Positions 1 to 9,401 of a DNA stretch of 64,000 nt are shown in pieces. The position numbers and the translations under genes were made by a program. Under the pieces are notes generated by a model. That model searched no databases. It saw nothing but the letters and a program-made list of their open reading frames with translations, and was not told the origin of the DNA. Source of the stretch: Curvularia sp. ZM96 (Eukaryota; Ascomycota; Dothideomycetes; Pleosporales; Pleosporaceae); contig JAJGBQ010000004.1 in assembly GCA_022457065.1 (NCBI GenBank), positions 4,092,001 to 4,156,000 on the forward strand, in the 5' to 3' direction. Within the stretch, counting starts at the first letter, position 1. Each line of letters begins with the position of its first letter.

Positions 1-822
1 ACCTGCCACCTCGCAATGTCTCGCGATCCCGTTTTCGTGGATGGTGTCTGGGGCCCATACCGAGACGTCCTGTTACCAGGCTACTGGATGGCAGAAGGCG
101 GACAGAGTGCAACGGGTGAGCTACTCAAGCACGTAATCGAGACACACCCTGCCTTTAACGAGGCCGTCTCCGTTGCTGAAACCTACAACACCAACATCTA
201 CGATTATCTCAACGAACACCTGCGCGAAATGGCCGACAAAGAAAAAGCCCCACACATCTCATGGCTCGGCCGTCACTTTTTCTTCTACGGCGACCTGTTC
301 GGAAACCGCTCACCTATAGCTGATCCCAACATGAAGGGTTCCGTCATCGGTCTGAGCTCTGACAAGAGTCTCGATGGCCTAGCGCTCTATTACTATGCGA
401 CTATGGAGTTCATTGCCCTGCAGACGCATCAGATTGTTTCTGCAATGAACAAATCTGGACACGTCATTTCTTCTATATTCATGTCAGGATCCCAGTGCCA
501 GAATGGCCTGCTTATGGAGCTCATGGCCACGGCATGCGACATGCCTGTTCTCATTCCGCGGTACGTACATGCCGCCGTCGTGCATGGCGCAGCTATGCTG
601 GGCGCAAAGGCTGCCAGTACAGACAAGGATGGCAACAGTGAGCCACTATGGGACATTATGGATCGGCTCAGCAAGCCTGGTAAGACAGTGAAGCCGTCGG
701 GTGACAAGGCAGTCAAGAAGCTGTTGGATGCCAAGTACAAAGTCTTCTTGGAGCAGTGCGAGGGACAGCAAAGGTACAGGAACGAGGTTGACGCTGCCAT
801 CCAGGGATGGAAGAACAACTAA
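1..822 (+). CDS. FGGY-family carbohydrate kinase, C-terminal part (cut by window start)
   Basis: The reading frame is open from base 1 and ends at TAA 820-822, so only the last 273 codons are seen. The 5' end lies outside the window; the ATG at 16 is internal, because the five codons before it continue the family sequence. The visible part is the second actin-like (FGGY_C) lobe of sugar kinases that phosphorylate pentuloses or similar polyols with ATP. Support comes from the GVWGPY stretch near the start, the block GSVIGLSSDKS followed by ALYYYATMEF, and the late glycine-rich segment SGSQCQN...AAVVHGAAMLGA that closes the nucleotide site. It resembles the fungal YDR109C/FGGY ribulokinase-like group; exact substrate unknown. 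No intron in the visible part. Family assignment is firm, substrate is inference. Confidence 0.85.
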   Translation, partial: TCHLAMSRDPVFVDGVWGPYRDVLLPGYWMAEGGQSATGELLKHVIETHPAFNEAVSVAETYNTNIYDYLNEHLREMADKEKAPHISWLGRHFFFYGDLFGNRSPIADPNMKGSVIGLSSDKSLDGLALYYYATMEFIALQTHQIVSAMNKSGHVISSIFMSGSQCQNGLLMELMATACDMPVLIPRYVHAAVVHGAAMLGAKAASTDKDGNSEPLWDIMDRLSKPGKTVKPSGDKAVKKLLDAKYKVFLEQCEGQQRYRNEVDAAIQGWKNN

Positions 823-1128
823 AGTAGTGCGTTGGTGGAAAGCCGCGTCCGGTCGGAAGTGTAATTAGAAGTATACTCTAGATATCATGTCCTATCTTGA
901 CAATCTTCACAAAGGTCATGTTTGATGTTTGTTTCACGCGGTCCCACGCTCATGTTGCCAAAGTTAAAAAGCCATCTCCCTGGTTTGTCAATCCGCTTCA
1001 TCCATGTGTTGTGGAAACCAGAATCTCCCTTGTTTTTTTAGAGTATTTTTTTGCTCGTCGCTGTCGTTCGTGAAAGGGTATCGTACAGGGTAAATTCGAA
1101 GAAGATTGTTCTGAGTGGTTCCAGGCGT
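823..1128. other. Short convergent intergenic spacer
   Basis: 306 bp between the stop of the sugar kinase (+) and the stop of the RRM gene (-). It should hold both 3' UTRs. No ORF or repeat of note. Confidence 0.6.
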
Positions 1129-2016
1129 TTAGAAACGGCGGCGGGGTCCTCGTGGCGGCTCTCGGCGGCCACTCTCGTTGAAGCCATATCGGCCATCTTG
1201 GAAACTGCCAGATCGTGCGCCAGTATCAACGTCCATGTCGTCGACTGACTGGGTGAGGCGAGCAGGTGGTGCTCGGGACATCGACAGATGAGTGCTCGCA
1301 GGGACGTCCTTCATGTACACGTAGAGGAGTCTGCCATCAGCCTAAAAAAAATGTGTTAGTCTCGTTTGGCTTCAAGGGTCGCTTCTGCTGACCTTTTGGT
1401 TGTTAAATGTCGCAATGACGTTTTCGGCTCCCTCCCTGGTCGCAAACTGAAGCTCCACCATAACTGTTGGGCTCGCAGACAGGAGCTTGCATCCCAGTGT
1501 CTCTCCTCCAATGGGGCTCATGACGGCCTCAATGTCCGCAGCTGTTGTTCCAGGCGCAAAGTTGCTTGCGATAACGGTGCATGGTCCTCCATTGGCAACA
1601 CCACGAATGCTGATGCCCGCGCCGTCATTGCGAGCCCGGCCGATAGAGGCAAACTTGTCGAACGCTTTAGTGTTGCGCTCCACTTGCGATGTCGAGGCCG
1701 TTCGTGGAAGAGAGTGTCTGCTATTGGCAGCGCGGGGGTTGTTCAGCTTATGGAGATCATGCTGCCATTTTCCGTCAATGCTGCCGGCTGGCTTCGCACT
1801 CGCTGATCGCTTTTGAACGCCGGCGCTGCCGTTGATCCGGCTGAGCAGAGATGGCTTCTCAGACTCCACGCGCGACTTTGCACCTGCGCCAGATGCGTTA
1901 GCTTTCCGTCCTCGGCTTCCACCGCCGAGAAACTGCTGGGCGATGACCTCGTTCTTCTTCTTCTCCCGCGTCTGCTTGACGAAGTCATCGAACGATACAG
2001 TTGTCGAAGCGACCAT
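1129..2016 (-). CDS. RRM-domain RNA-binding protein
   Basis: Two exons on the minus strand: 2016-1393 and 1341-1129, giving 278 aa. The intron (1392-1342, 51 bp) starts GTCAGC and ends after a poly-T tract with TAG; phase 0. Joining it completes one RNA recognition motif at about residues 145-220: GPCTVIASNFAPGT (RNP2-like strand), then VMVELQFATREGAENVIATFNNQ, and after the splice ADGRLLYVYM. The N-terminus is basic and low-complexity and begins with a conserved-looking DDFVKQTREKKKNEVIAQQFLG segment; the C-terminus is Arg/Gly/Pro-rich (REPPRGPRRRF), typical of nuclear RNA binders. The role is probably mRNA processing or export, but no orthologue can be named. The start ATG at 2016 is the first in frame. 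Confidence 0.85.
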
Positions 2017-3489
2017 GATGCACGGCGGCAGTAAGTTGAGTTCGGGGCGGCGAGAGTGGGGTTGAGTTGTCGAAAGGAAGCGCGTGTGTCGACCTAAGAA
2101 TGACGGACGAGCGCGTCGATGGGTACAGCCACGCTATGGTAAAAGCTTGGACCACGTCCCGCCCGGCGAAACGAAAAACCGCCGCGAAAAGTTCCCATAC
2201 AAAACTTGGAGCTCTGCGATTCTCTTCTTTACATCACAACGCAACATTTGGTAAGTTCACCTCCCCTTTTTCTTACCGTCATTATCATGATGAACACAAG
2301 TGTCGCCCCTATCATACACTCTATGGTGATCGACCACCCAAGCCAAACGGGATTACTGATCTATTTAATCTTCACCGAACTGTTGCACTCAAGTTTCTCA
2401 CGAATCACTGCTAACATGTTCTAAAGATTTCGAACGAATGCCATAGTTCGCCATTTGCGAGCGCAATGCATGCGCTGGCGCGGTCTTGTAGCGACGCGCC
2501 CATCATAGCTTCACGAAGCCTTCTCCATTCTGCGCATACACTGCCCACAGTCCGAGATGCTTGCAAGCAGCGATACAATGTGCGCGATATGATGAGGGCT
2601 TCGTGAGGCTATGACATGATAGAAAGGTTAGAATACCTCTCAGCACACCCCCAGCACCTAGTCTCCAATGATGAGCAATAAAGTGTATTATCAAATACCG
2701 ACCTACCCATGGGGAACAAATTAGTTCGATTACCTGAATGTTTTTCTACATGCACATCTCAGTCGCAACATTTGTACAGAGGACATGTCGCTGACTCCTG
2801 TTAGGTATCTACTAAATTCTTGATTACACAGGATTTTCAACAGCCAGCTATCAATGAAAAGGTAAATATCCATTTTGTTCTACCTGCTGTTTGCTATGAT
2901 GAACACCAATTCATGCTAACTCAGAGGGGTTCGCCCCACTGATTGACAAACTTTTCGAGACTTTTCATCTTTCGACTGATTGCTTTTTCACTCTGATCCT
3001 TGCACGTCATAATAAGTTTGAGTTTGTGCTAATGAGGACATAGATTGCCTTGGTACTCATTGTGCCGTGCTGCTGTCGGTCTTATGTGTCTTGTCCTTGC
3101 TTCAGAGCAGGTTACCCGGCTTTATTGCACTGGCAGTCCCAAGAGACTCATGGGTACGTGCTGTATCGACATGGGTCAGAGAGGGGAATACAGACAGGTG
3201 CCATCACACTGTCGAGCGTAGAAGTTTATAGCTTGATAACAATCATGTATGCATAATCTTTCCAAGTGTACCTTGCCAATTGAACAGTCTAGTACACTCT
3301 AGTGCAATTGTATATCCGAAACGTTTGGTAACGCGTGTCTTGATGACAGGTGGAGGGCACGTGAACGCGCGTGTTCGTATTCCGGTTGCGGTTTCGGAGA
3401 TTATGGGGTGATTTCCGTTCACCTCATAACATCTCCAGATACACCATACGAACAGCGCATTGCTCTCACAAAATCAACACAAGCACAAC
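2017..3489. other. Divergent intergenic region between RRM gene and SFH5
   Basis: 1.47 kb upstream of both flanking genes, so it contains two promoters. Small ORFs (for example 2067-2414 and 3050-3256) have no recognisable product. From about 2700 to 3050 the DNA turns AT-rich. No TATA box close to either start and no clear repeat was seen. Confidence 0.5.
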
Positions 3490-4822
3490 ATGGCAGCAAA
3501 ACCAGAAGAAGTAGCCCCAGTAACCACTCAGGGCGCCGGGCTTTTCGGTGACGCCGTCCCGGAGAAGCAGCCCGAATCCAGTCTCACGGCCGAGCCCACC
3601 GAGCCCGCCGAGAAGAAGGAGACCACAGAGCCTGTAGACAGCGCGACTGCTGGAGTAGCCGATCTCTCAGTCGCTGAGAAGAAACCGGAAGAAGAGAAGA
3701 AAGTAGAGGAGGAAAAGAAGGACATAGAAGAGAAGGACGTTGAGAAACAGAAGGAGACCGAAGAAAAGGAGGCAGAGAAGGAGAAAAAGGAGGAAGACAA
3801 ACAGGAAAGCAAGGCAGAAGTAACAGCACCTGCTGCACCTGTTGCTGAACCCGCTGCGGCACCTGCCAGCAACGCGCCCGAAGCTAGCACTGTCGAACCC
3901 GCCAACGGTCCCGTCTGGCCCGAAACGGCGCCTGAGCACCCTCTCACAAAGTTCTATGACGCGTTCGAAGCCCTCGTCACCGAAGCCCAACACAACGAAG
4001 TCTACGGCATCGAGCTGAGCAAATCCAACGCGTTCCACACCAAGCTCATACTGCAAAAGTTCCTGCGCGCGAATCAGAATGACCTGACAAAGGCAAAGGC
4101 GCAGCTCCTCGAGACACTCAAATGGAGGAAGACATTCGATCCGATCAAGGCTGCGGGCGAGACATACGAGAAGAGCCGGTTCGAGGGACTAGGCTATGTG
4201 CTGGAGGTTGAGGGTGTGCCCGAGAGCCCGAACAAGAAGGATGTTGCTACTTTCAACATCTACGGTGCTGTCAAGGATAACAAGGCCACGTTTGGCGATC
4301 TGGAGGGGTAAGTTGTTCATCTCTTCCTGAGTTATCTCAGACACATGTGAAAAGGGGCCCTTGCGCTAACAAGTATCTAATTACAACAGCTTTCTCCGCT
4401 GGCGCGTCGGCTTGATGGAAAAGTCCGTTCAAGCCCTCTCCCTCTCTACCGCTACAACTCCCATCCCCAACTACGGCGAAGGACCAGACCCCTACCAAGG
4501 CTTTCAAATCCACGACTACCTCCAAGTCTCCTTCATCCGCCGCGATCCCCTCGTCAAAGCAGCTACAGACAAGACTATTGAGACGCTTAGTGCTCACTAC
4601 CCGGAGACCTTGTCTCGCAAGTTCTTCGTCAATGTGCCGTCCATGATGGGCTGGGTTTTCAATGCTATCAAGCTTGTTCTGCCGAAGGAGACGACGAGGA
4701 AGTTTGTAGTCTTGAGTGATGGAAACAGGTTGGCGACTGAGCTAGGGAAGAATGTGCCGAAGAGTTACGGCGGTGAGAAGCCTGAGTTGGCCGAGTGTGC
4801 GCAGACGATGAGTATGGCTTGA
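3490..4822 (+). CDS. SFH5: Sec14-like phosphatidylinositol transfer protein SFH5
   Basis: Two exons, 3490-4307 and 4390-4822, encode 416 aa. The intron (82 bp, GTAAGT...ACAG, phase 2) joins GDLEG to FLRWRVG. Residues 1-145 are a low-complexity Glu/Lys/Ala/Pro tail. The CRAL-TRIO N-terminal helical domain follows (about 150-235: HPLTKFYDAFEAL, LQKFLRANQNDLTKAKAQLLETLKWRK), then the CRAL-TRIO lipid-binding domain (about 245-400) containing YQGFQIHDYLQVSF and the FFVNVPSMMGWVFNAIKLVL gate region, ending KNVPKSYGGE. SFH5 proteins move phosphatidylinositol between ER and plasma membrane and bind heme in yeast (family knowledge). The start is the ATG at 3490 in good context (CAACATGGC); the upstream in-frame TTG at 3460 is not needed. 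Confidence 0.92.
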
Positions 4823-5281
4823 GTGTGCTGTGAGACGTGAGACGAAGCAAACTTCTTCGGTGGTGAAGGTGTGCATCTGGAGAGAAGGTGTGTGTAATGG
4901 CAGGAGAGCGAGCGAATCTGTGTCTCCCCTTGTTTTATGTTCTTTTCGTCTAGCAGAAGGACCTGGTGCGTAAAGGCTCCGATATACCCAATATCTTCTT
5001 CTACTTCTACTTCTACTTCTGCTTCTGCTTCTGCTTCTTTCAATTCACACAGCGTTCTCTTGTATGCTCAAGCATGCATTAAGAAATAGTATAGCAACTC
5101 TCTCCATCTAAGCAGTCGCGGGAACATAGTATGTATGTTCCTAGTAGTACATGCACCTATGCTCATCCATTGTTGGTCATCAACATCGTCATTCAAACAT
5201 TACAACAGCAAGCCCACAAATTCTAGAAGGGTGAAATGCAGATTTCAAGAAGAAAAAAACGAAATCAAGTAAACATATCCT
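4823..5281. other. Convergent 3' region of SFH5 and TMEM135-like gene
   Basis: 459 bp between two stop codons, holding 3' UTRs and the hexanucleotide repeat listed separately. No gene seen. Confidence 0.6.
4995..5039. repeat. Hexanucleotide microsatellite (CTACTT/CTGCTT)n
   Basis: Seven to eight six-base units: three CTACTT copies at 5001-5018 then three CTGCTT copies at 5019-5036, with partial units at both ends. It lies about 180 bp past the SFH5 stop, so probably in its 3' UTR. The two blocks differ by a single A/G change. Confidence 0.9.
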
Positions 5282-6959
5282 CTACTCCTCCCTCTCCTTA
5301 TCCTGATCTTGACTAGGCATCAGAGCCCTATCAACCCAGCCCTCTCCCCTCATCACCCCCAAGCCCTTACGCACAACCCCGCTGTTCACCGAGCGAGGCG
5401 AAACCTCATACAGCGCATTGACGAGCGCCAAACTAGCCACAAAGAGCAATACATCGCCGTTCTTAACGCCCGTCCACCATCCATGTTTGACGCCGACTTT
5501 CCACAGCGAATCCAGCGACATGCGCGCCGTGTACAGGAAATTTGCTCTGCCATTCCTGCGGCCGAGGAAACCCCACATGCCGCCGAGCATGCCGCTCAGG
5601 AACCAGCGCTGGGTAGCGAGGAAGGTGCGGGGCAGGATATTTTGAAACAAGCAGATGGAACCCCAGCTTGTGCCGATGGAGCCTGAGAGGAAGAGAGACA
5701 TGCGGAGGATCTTTTTGGCCATGGTGTTGAGGGAGGCGATGGGTGAGGTGAGGAAGGCTTTGTAGTTGCGTAGACTGAGGGCGGCGAAGAAGATGGTGAA
5801 GAGGCGGACGACTTTGGGGAAGGCTTGGATCCAGTATTGGATGTAGGTGCGGAGACAGGATGGGTCTTGCGGGTGGAGAAGCGCACATGAGAGGGATTTG
5901 ATAGCTGGGTGGGCGGGCGACGTGATGGGGGAGATTGAAGCCAAGCGTTTAGGTAGTGTTTCTGCGTCTGGGAAGAGAATGGGGGATACGAATGGTGGCC
6001 ATCGCTGGCGCGAGATCTCAGCCAAGTTGTCCACAATGTCAAAAGTTCCTGGCCAAGGCGCTGATTTTGGGTAGTCTGCTGGCCGCTGTTGAATGTACTC
6101 GGGTGAGTTCTTGAGGATGTGGCTGCCAAAGCCAGAGGGGAAACAATCGCGGTCGAAGACAAAGGCGTGAAGTAATTGGCCGCAGGCAACAGGCATGAGC
6201 ATCCATGATCCGAACCAACTTGGTCTATTCTTCATGTAACCCAGCTCTTCCAAATGATTGTAGGCGAACTCCAGTGCTCTTGTCATGACATAGATTGCCA
6301 TGGTAATGCGCAGCTGGTCTCCGGGATACACAGCAAGGAAGAAGCCTGCGAGACTGGACCCGATCGCTGGAGCGAGCCTGGATGTCAGCGAACGCGATAT
6401 ACGCGGGTTTCGCCGTCGGAAGGCGCGTGCTTCATTGCTAAGAAGACTCTCACGGATGCGCACAAAGACGCGTCGTAGGAGGCGATGGAAGAGCAGTATG
6501 AGAGCGAGGGAGCTGCTGAGACGGACATTGGAGGACTTCCAGATGGGCACACGGGGTTGAGTACTGCTCACAATGTCAATACCAAAACCTTCTTTAAAAC
6601 GAGCTCTTCTTTTCGTCTAAAAAGACGACAGATTAAACGTACCTCTTGACAGTTCCTCGCGACAGGAACCTCGCCTTGATTACCTCCCATGCCTTCAATC
6701 CAGACAACGTCACCAGGCCCAAGCGCAACGCGGCGCGGAAAGCAGCTACGTTGTAATCATCGGGACCTTTGACAATGGCGTCGTATCGCTTCGGGTGTAT
6801 GCTGCGCTTCTTGACGACGGGCGCACGTGAAAGGAGGTACTGGTGCAGCAACTGGTACTCCTTGGCCGAGATGGTGTAGCGCAGCGCATTTCGCAGAATC
6901 GGGTCTATCGGCTTCGGTTTGCCGGGTGGAGAGGGCTGCGGTGCGCTAGCCGACGACAT
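5282..6959 (-). CDS. TMEM135-like integral membrane protein
   Basis: Two exons, 6959-6643 and 6563-5282, joined by a 79-bp intron (GTACGT...GAGCAG, phase 2), encode 532 aa. The first exon gives the family's soluble N-terminus (DPILRNALRYTISAKEYQLLHQYL, then DDYNVAAFRAALRLGL); the second holds the membrane part with several hydrophobic segments (around residues 115-150, 170-190, 330-400 and near 480) and the motif ANFLYTARMSLDSLWKVGVKHGWW close to the C-terminus. TMEM135 relatives are peroxisomal or mitochondrial membrane proteins linked to organelle lipid homeostasis in animals; the fungal role is not settled. A two-gene reading was rejected because the short ORF at 6633-6959 ends exactly past a consensus donor and the frames join. 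Confidence 0.8.
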
Positions 6960-7463
6960 GCTGGACGTCTGGTGTTGTGCGAGCCGGGACCATGACGTGA
7001 GGGGGGTTCTGTTGTTGTTGTGTTCGGCATTTGGGGTCTTGGGGTAGAGTTAGGCTAACTGATGCCCATGATCCCTGGGAGGGTATGCCAGACCTCGGCT
7101 TATGCGAACGGTCGGCACCCAATATTCGGATTCACATGCAATCCCCCCGCATACGCCTTCTCCACAAACTAAGCTGCCTTCAGGATTATTGCCAAGAGGA
7201 GAAATTATGCGGAGACGCGGAGAATGTTGCTCATTGGGAAGAATGAATGTGTATTCAAAGTACATGTATTTGTTTCTACTTCATGGACATCCAAGGAAAC
7301 CAACGCCCTTGCATTACAATGACAACCCACCATTAACGTAAATCCATGCGTCATTTATATACCTGTACACTCAACGCCTGCCACATGAAACAACTATACA
7401 TAAGAAAAGTTAGGTTGCAATGACCCACATTACAAGATTTCCTTCTGTTCTAAAAACACTCGT
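6960..7463. other. Spacer upstream of TMEM135-like gene and downstream of CFEM gene
   Basis: 504 bp with the promoter of the TMEM135-like gene (minus strand) and the 3' UTR of the CFEM gene. No coding or repeat signal recognised. Confidence 0.5.
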
Positions 7464-9401
7464 TTACAAAGCAAACAAGGCAAGGACAGCTCCAAACATA
7501 GCGCCCTTAGGCACAATGTTGAGCGGCGAGGCAGCGCCGGTGAACTGAGCTGGGGATGAAGGGCGGACAGCACCCGTGCCAGTACCAACGGGGACAGTCG
7601 CAGTGCCCATGGTAGTGGGTGTAGGGTAGGGAGCACCAACACCACCAGCAGGTGTAGTGGTCTGAGCTGGGGCAGTACCAGGTACGAGAGCTACAGGCTG
7701 GGTTGGGGTAGCACCAGGGGTATTAGGCTCAGTGGTGAAGTGGACCTGAGGTACAGTAAGGGTAGTAGTACCGTAGGTAATGGTAGTGCAGGGAGTCTGC
7801 TCTGCAGGGGGCGCAGGGGCGGGGGTGGTGATGGTAGGAGGAGCAGATGCGCCGCCACCAGGAGGGACAGCAACATAGCTGCTCTCAGCGGCTGCGGGAG
7901 CACTGCTGGCGGGGACTGGAGCGGAAGCACCACCAGTGGGAGCCGCTGGAGTAGGGTTCAAGGGAATATATGAAGGGCAGTCGCCAACAATCTGGGGGTT
8001 CTGGGGGATGTGCTCAGCGCAGATACCAATGAAGTACTGGAGCGCCTTGCGAGTCTCGTCGTCGTTTCCGCAGCGAGCTGTAAGGCACTCAATGACATTC
8101 TTGGTGAACTCGGGCTTGACACAGTAGCACTTGGAGTCAGTGTTGTCCTTGCAGCCAGGGGCAGAGATCTGAAGCCATGAGTTCATGCACTTGGGAACAG
8201 AGTCGGTGACGTCGACAGGAGGGTAGCTGGGGCTGGATGGCTGAGGAGCAGCAGAGCTGGTGGCGGGAAGAGGTGTGTCAGTGCTGCTAGGAATAGCAGA
8301 AGAGACAGCAGCAGAGGACTGGTCGCAAGACTGGCCGTAACCGCATCCTGGAGCAGCGGAGCTCTCAACTGTTGGGGGAACAACGGCAGATGACGTCTCG
8401 GGCGGAGGAGTCACAGTGGTGCTCTTAATAACAGAAGAAGGAACCTCAGGAGGAGAGTAGATAGGGGCAGTGGTGTTGGTGTAGGGAGCTTGCGAAGAGA
8501 CGGGAACCTGTGGGGCGGAAGAGGTGGGTGTCTCTACCGGCGAGGTGGAAACCTCAGGGGTGGAGGTAGCGTAGCAGTTGTCACCCTCGCAAGAGCCACC
8601 AGTAGGAGTCTTGACTGCCGAGCTGGATGCTTCAGGAGTGGAGGTTGCATAGCAGTTGTCACCCTCGCAAGAGCCGCCAGTAGGAGTCTGGACTGGCTTC
8701 GAGTTGCAATCCTTGCCACCGTATTGTCCACAGTCATTGGCAGGAGCAGAAGGCTTCTCCGCTGGAGAAGTGGGATACTGAACCTTGCTGGTAGTAGAAG
8801 GAACCTTAGGTGGAGTGGGCGGGGTGTAGGGAGTCTCGGGACTGCAGTCAAAACCAATGTTGTGGAAACCGATCTCGCACGACTCCCTGTCGCCCTTGTA
8901 GTGAGAGCCAAGGTAGACCTGGACGGATTTGGCACCACCACACTGAGTGTTCTTGAGAGTGGATCCACCGGCCGAGCAGCTGCCGCGCTGCTTGCAGATA
9001 GATCCGTCCTGCATGGTGTAGTGCAGCTCGAGCTCAGCATCAAATTCAGCAGAGATATCCATGTGGCTGATAGAAAAGCCACGCTTGGAGCAGCCAAAAG
9101 CAGCAGGTTTCTGCTTGCTGACTGTGTTCTTGATGCACTTGTTGTTAAAGGTCCTCTTGGTCAACAAGTCACGCTTGCCAAACGAGTTGGAGCACTTCCA
9201 GCCGCCCGAGAAATCAAAGTCTCCATAGTTTCCGAGCAAGTCGCCGTCTTTGAGGTCGGACCAGTCAAAGCCGCCCTGTTGCTTGTCGCTACACTTGTTG
9301 TCGCTGTAGTTGGGCGTGCCATAGTTGTCGAAGAAGTTCCAGGTGGCAGCGACCTGCTGGGAGGCAAGGCCGGCGACCAAAAGCGCGTAAGTGGTCTTCA
9401 T
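7464..9401 (-). CDS. GPI-anchored cell-surface protein with internal CFEM-like domain
   Basis: A single exon encodes 645 aa. The start chosen is the ATG at 9401 because it opens directly into a signal peptide (MKTTYALLVAGLASQQVAA); an upstream extension adds only non-conserved residues. Order: signal peptide 1-19; a Cys-rich module at about 20-225 (WNFFDNYGTPNYSDNKC to IGFHNIGFDC) that I cannot name; a Ser/Thr/Pro stalk with a 26-residue repeat; an eight-cysteine CFEM-like domain at about 400-475 (CMNSWLQISAPGC, KCYCV, ECLTARC, then GIC and GDC); a second long Ser/Thr/Pro stalk; and a hydrophobic tail (GAMFGAVLALFAL) fitting a GPI signal. CFEM proteins sit in fungal walls and membranes and some bind heme or act at the host surface; the function here is inference. 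The stalk should be heavily O-glycosylated. Confidence 0.85.
   Translation of the reverse strand: MKTTYALLVAGLASQQVAATWNFFDNYGTPNYSDNKCSDKQQGGFDWSDLKDGDLLGNYGDFDFSGGWKCSNSFGKRDLLTKRTFNNKCIKNTVSKQKPAAFGCSKRGFSISHMDISAEFDAELELHYTMQDGSICKQRGSCSAGGSTLKNTQCGGAKSVQVYLGSHYKGDRESCEIGFHNIGFDCSPETPYTPPTPPKVPSTTSKVQYPTSPAEKPSAPANDCGQYGGKDCNSKPVQTPTGGSCEGDNCYATSTPEASSSAVKTPTGGSCEGDNCYATSTPEVSTSPVETPTSSAPQVPVSSQAPYTNTTAPIYSPPEVPSSVIKSTTVTPPPETSSAVVPPTVESSAAPGCGYGQSCDQSSAAVSSAIPSSTDTPLPATSSAAPQPSSPSYPPVDVTDSVPKCMNSWLQISAPGCKDNTDSKCYCVKPEFTKNVIECLTARCGNDDETRKALQYFIGICAEHIPQNPQIVGDCPSYIPLNPTPAAPTGGASAPVPASSAPAAAESSYVAVPPGGGASAPPTITTPAPAPPAEQTPCTTITYGTTTLTVPQVHFTTEPNTPGATPTQPVALVPGTAPAQTTTPAGGVGAPYPTPTTMGTATVPVGTGTGAVRPSSPAQFTGAASPLNIVPKGAMFGAVLALFAL
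8538..8693 (-). repeat. Two-copy 78-bp tandem repeat inside the CFEM gene
   Basis: Two near-identical 78-bp units (8693-8616 and 8615-8538 in coding direction) each encode 26 residues with the core TPTGGSCEGDNCYATSTPE; a partial third unit (VETPT) follows. Each unit adds one pair of cysteines to the Ser/Thr stalk. The copies differ at few bases, pointing to recent duplication or ongoing unit exchange. Confidence 0.9.

Noticed and set aside
3460..3489. Upstream in-frame extension of SFH5
   Set aside because: It begins at TTG, not ATG; the ATG at 3490 has a good context and fits the family.
6633..6959. Separate 108-aa gene next to the TMEM135-like ORF
   Set aside because: It runs through a consensus GTACGT donor, and its frame joins the neighbouring ORF to give the full family N-terminus.
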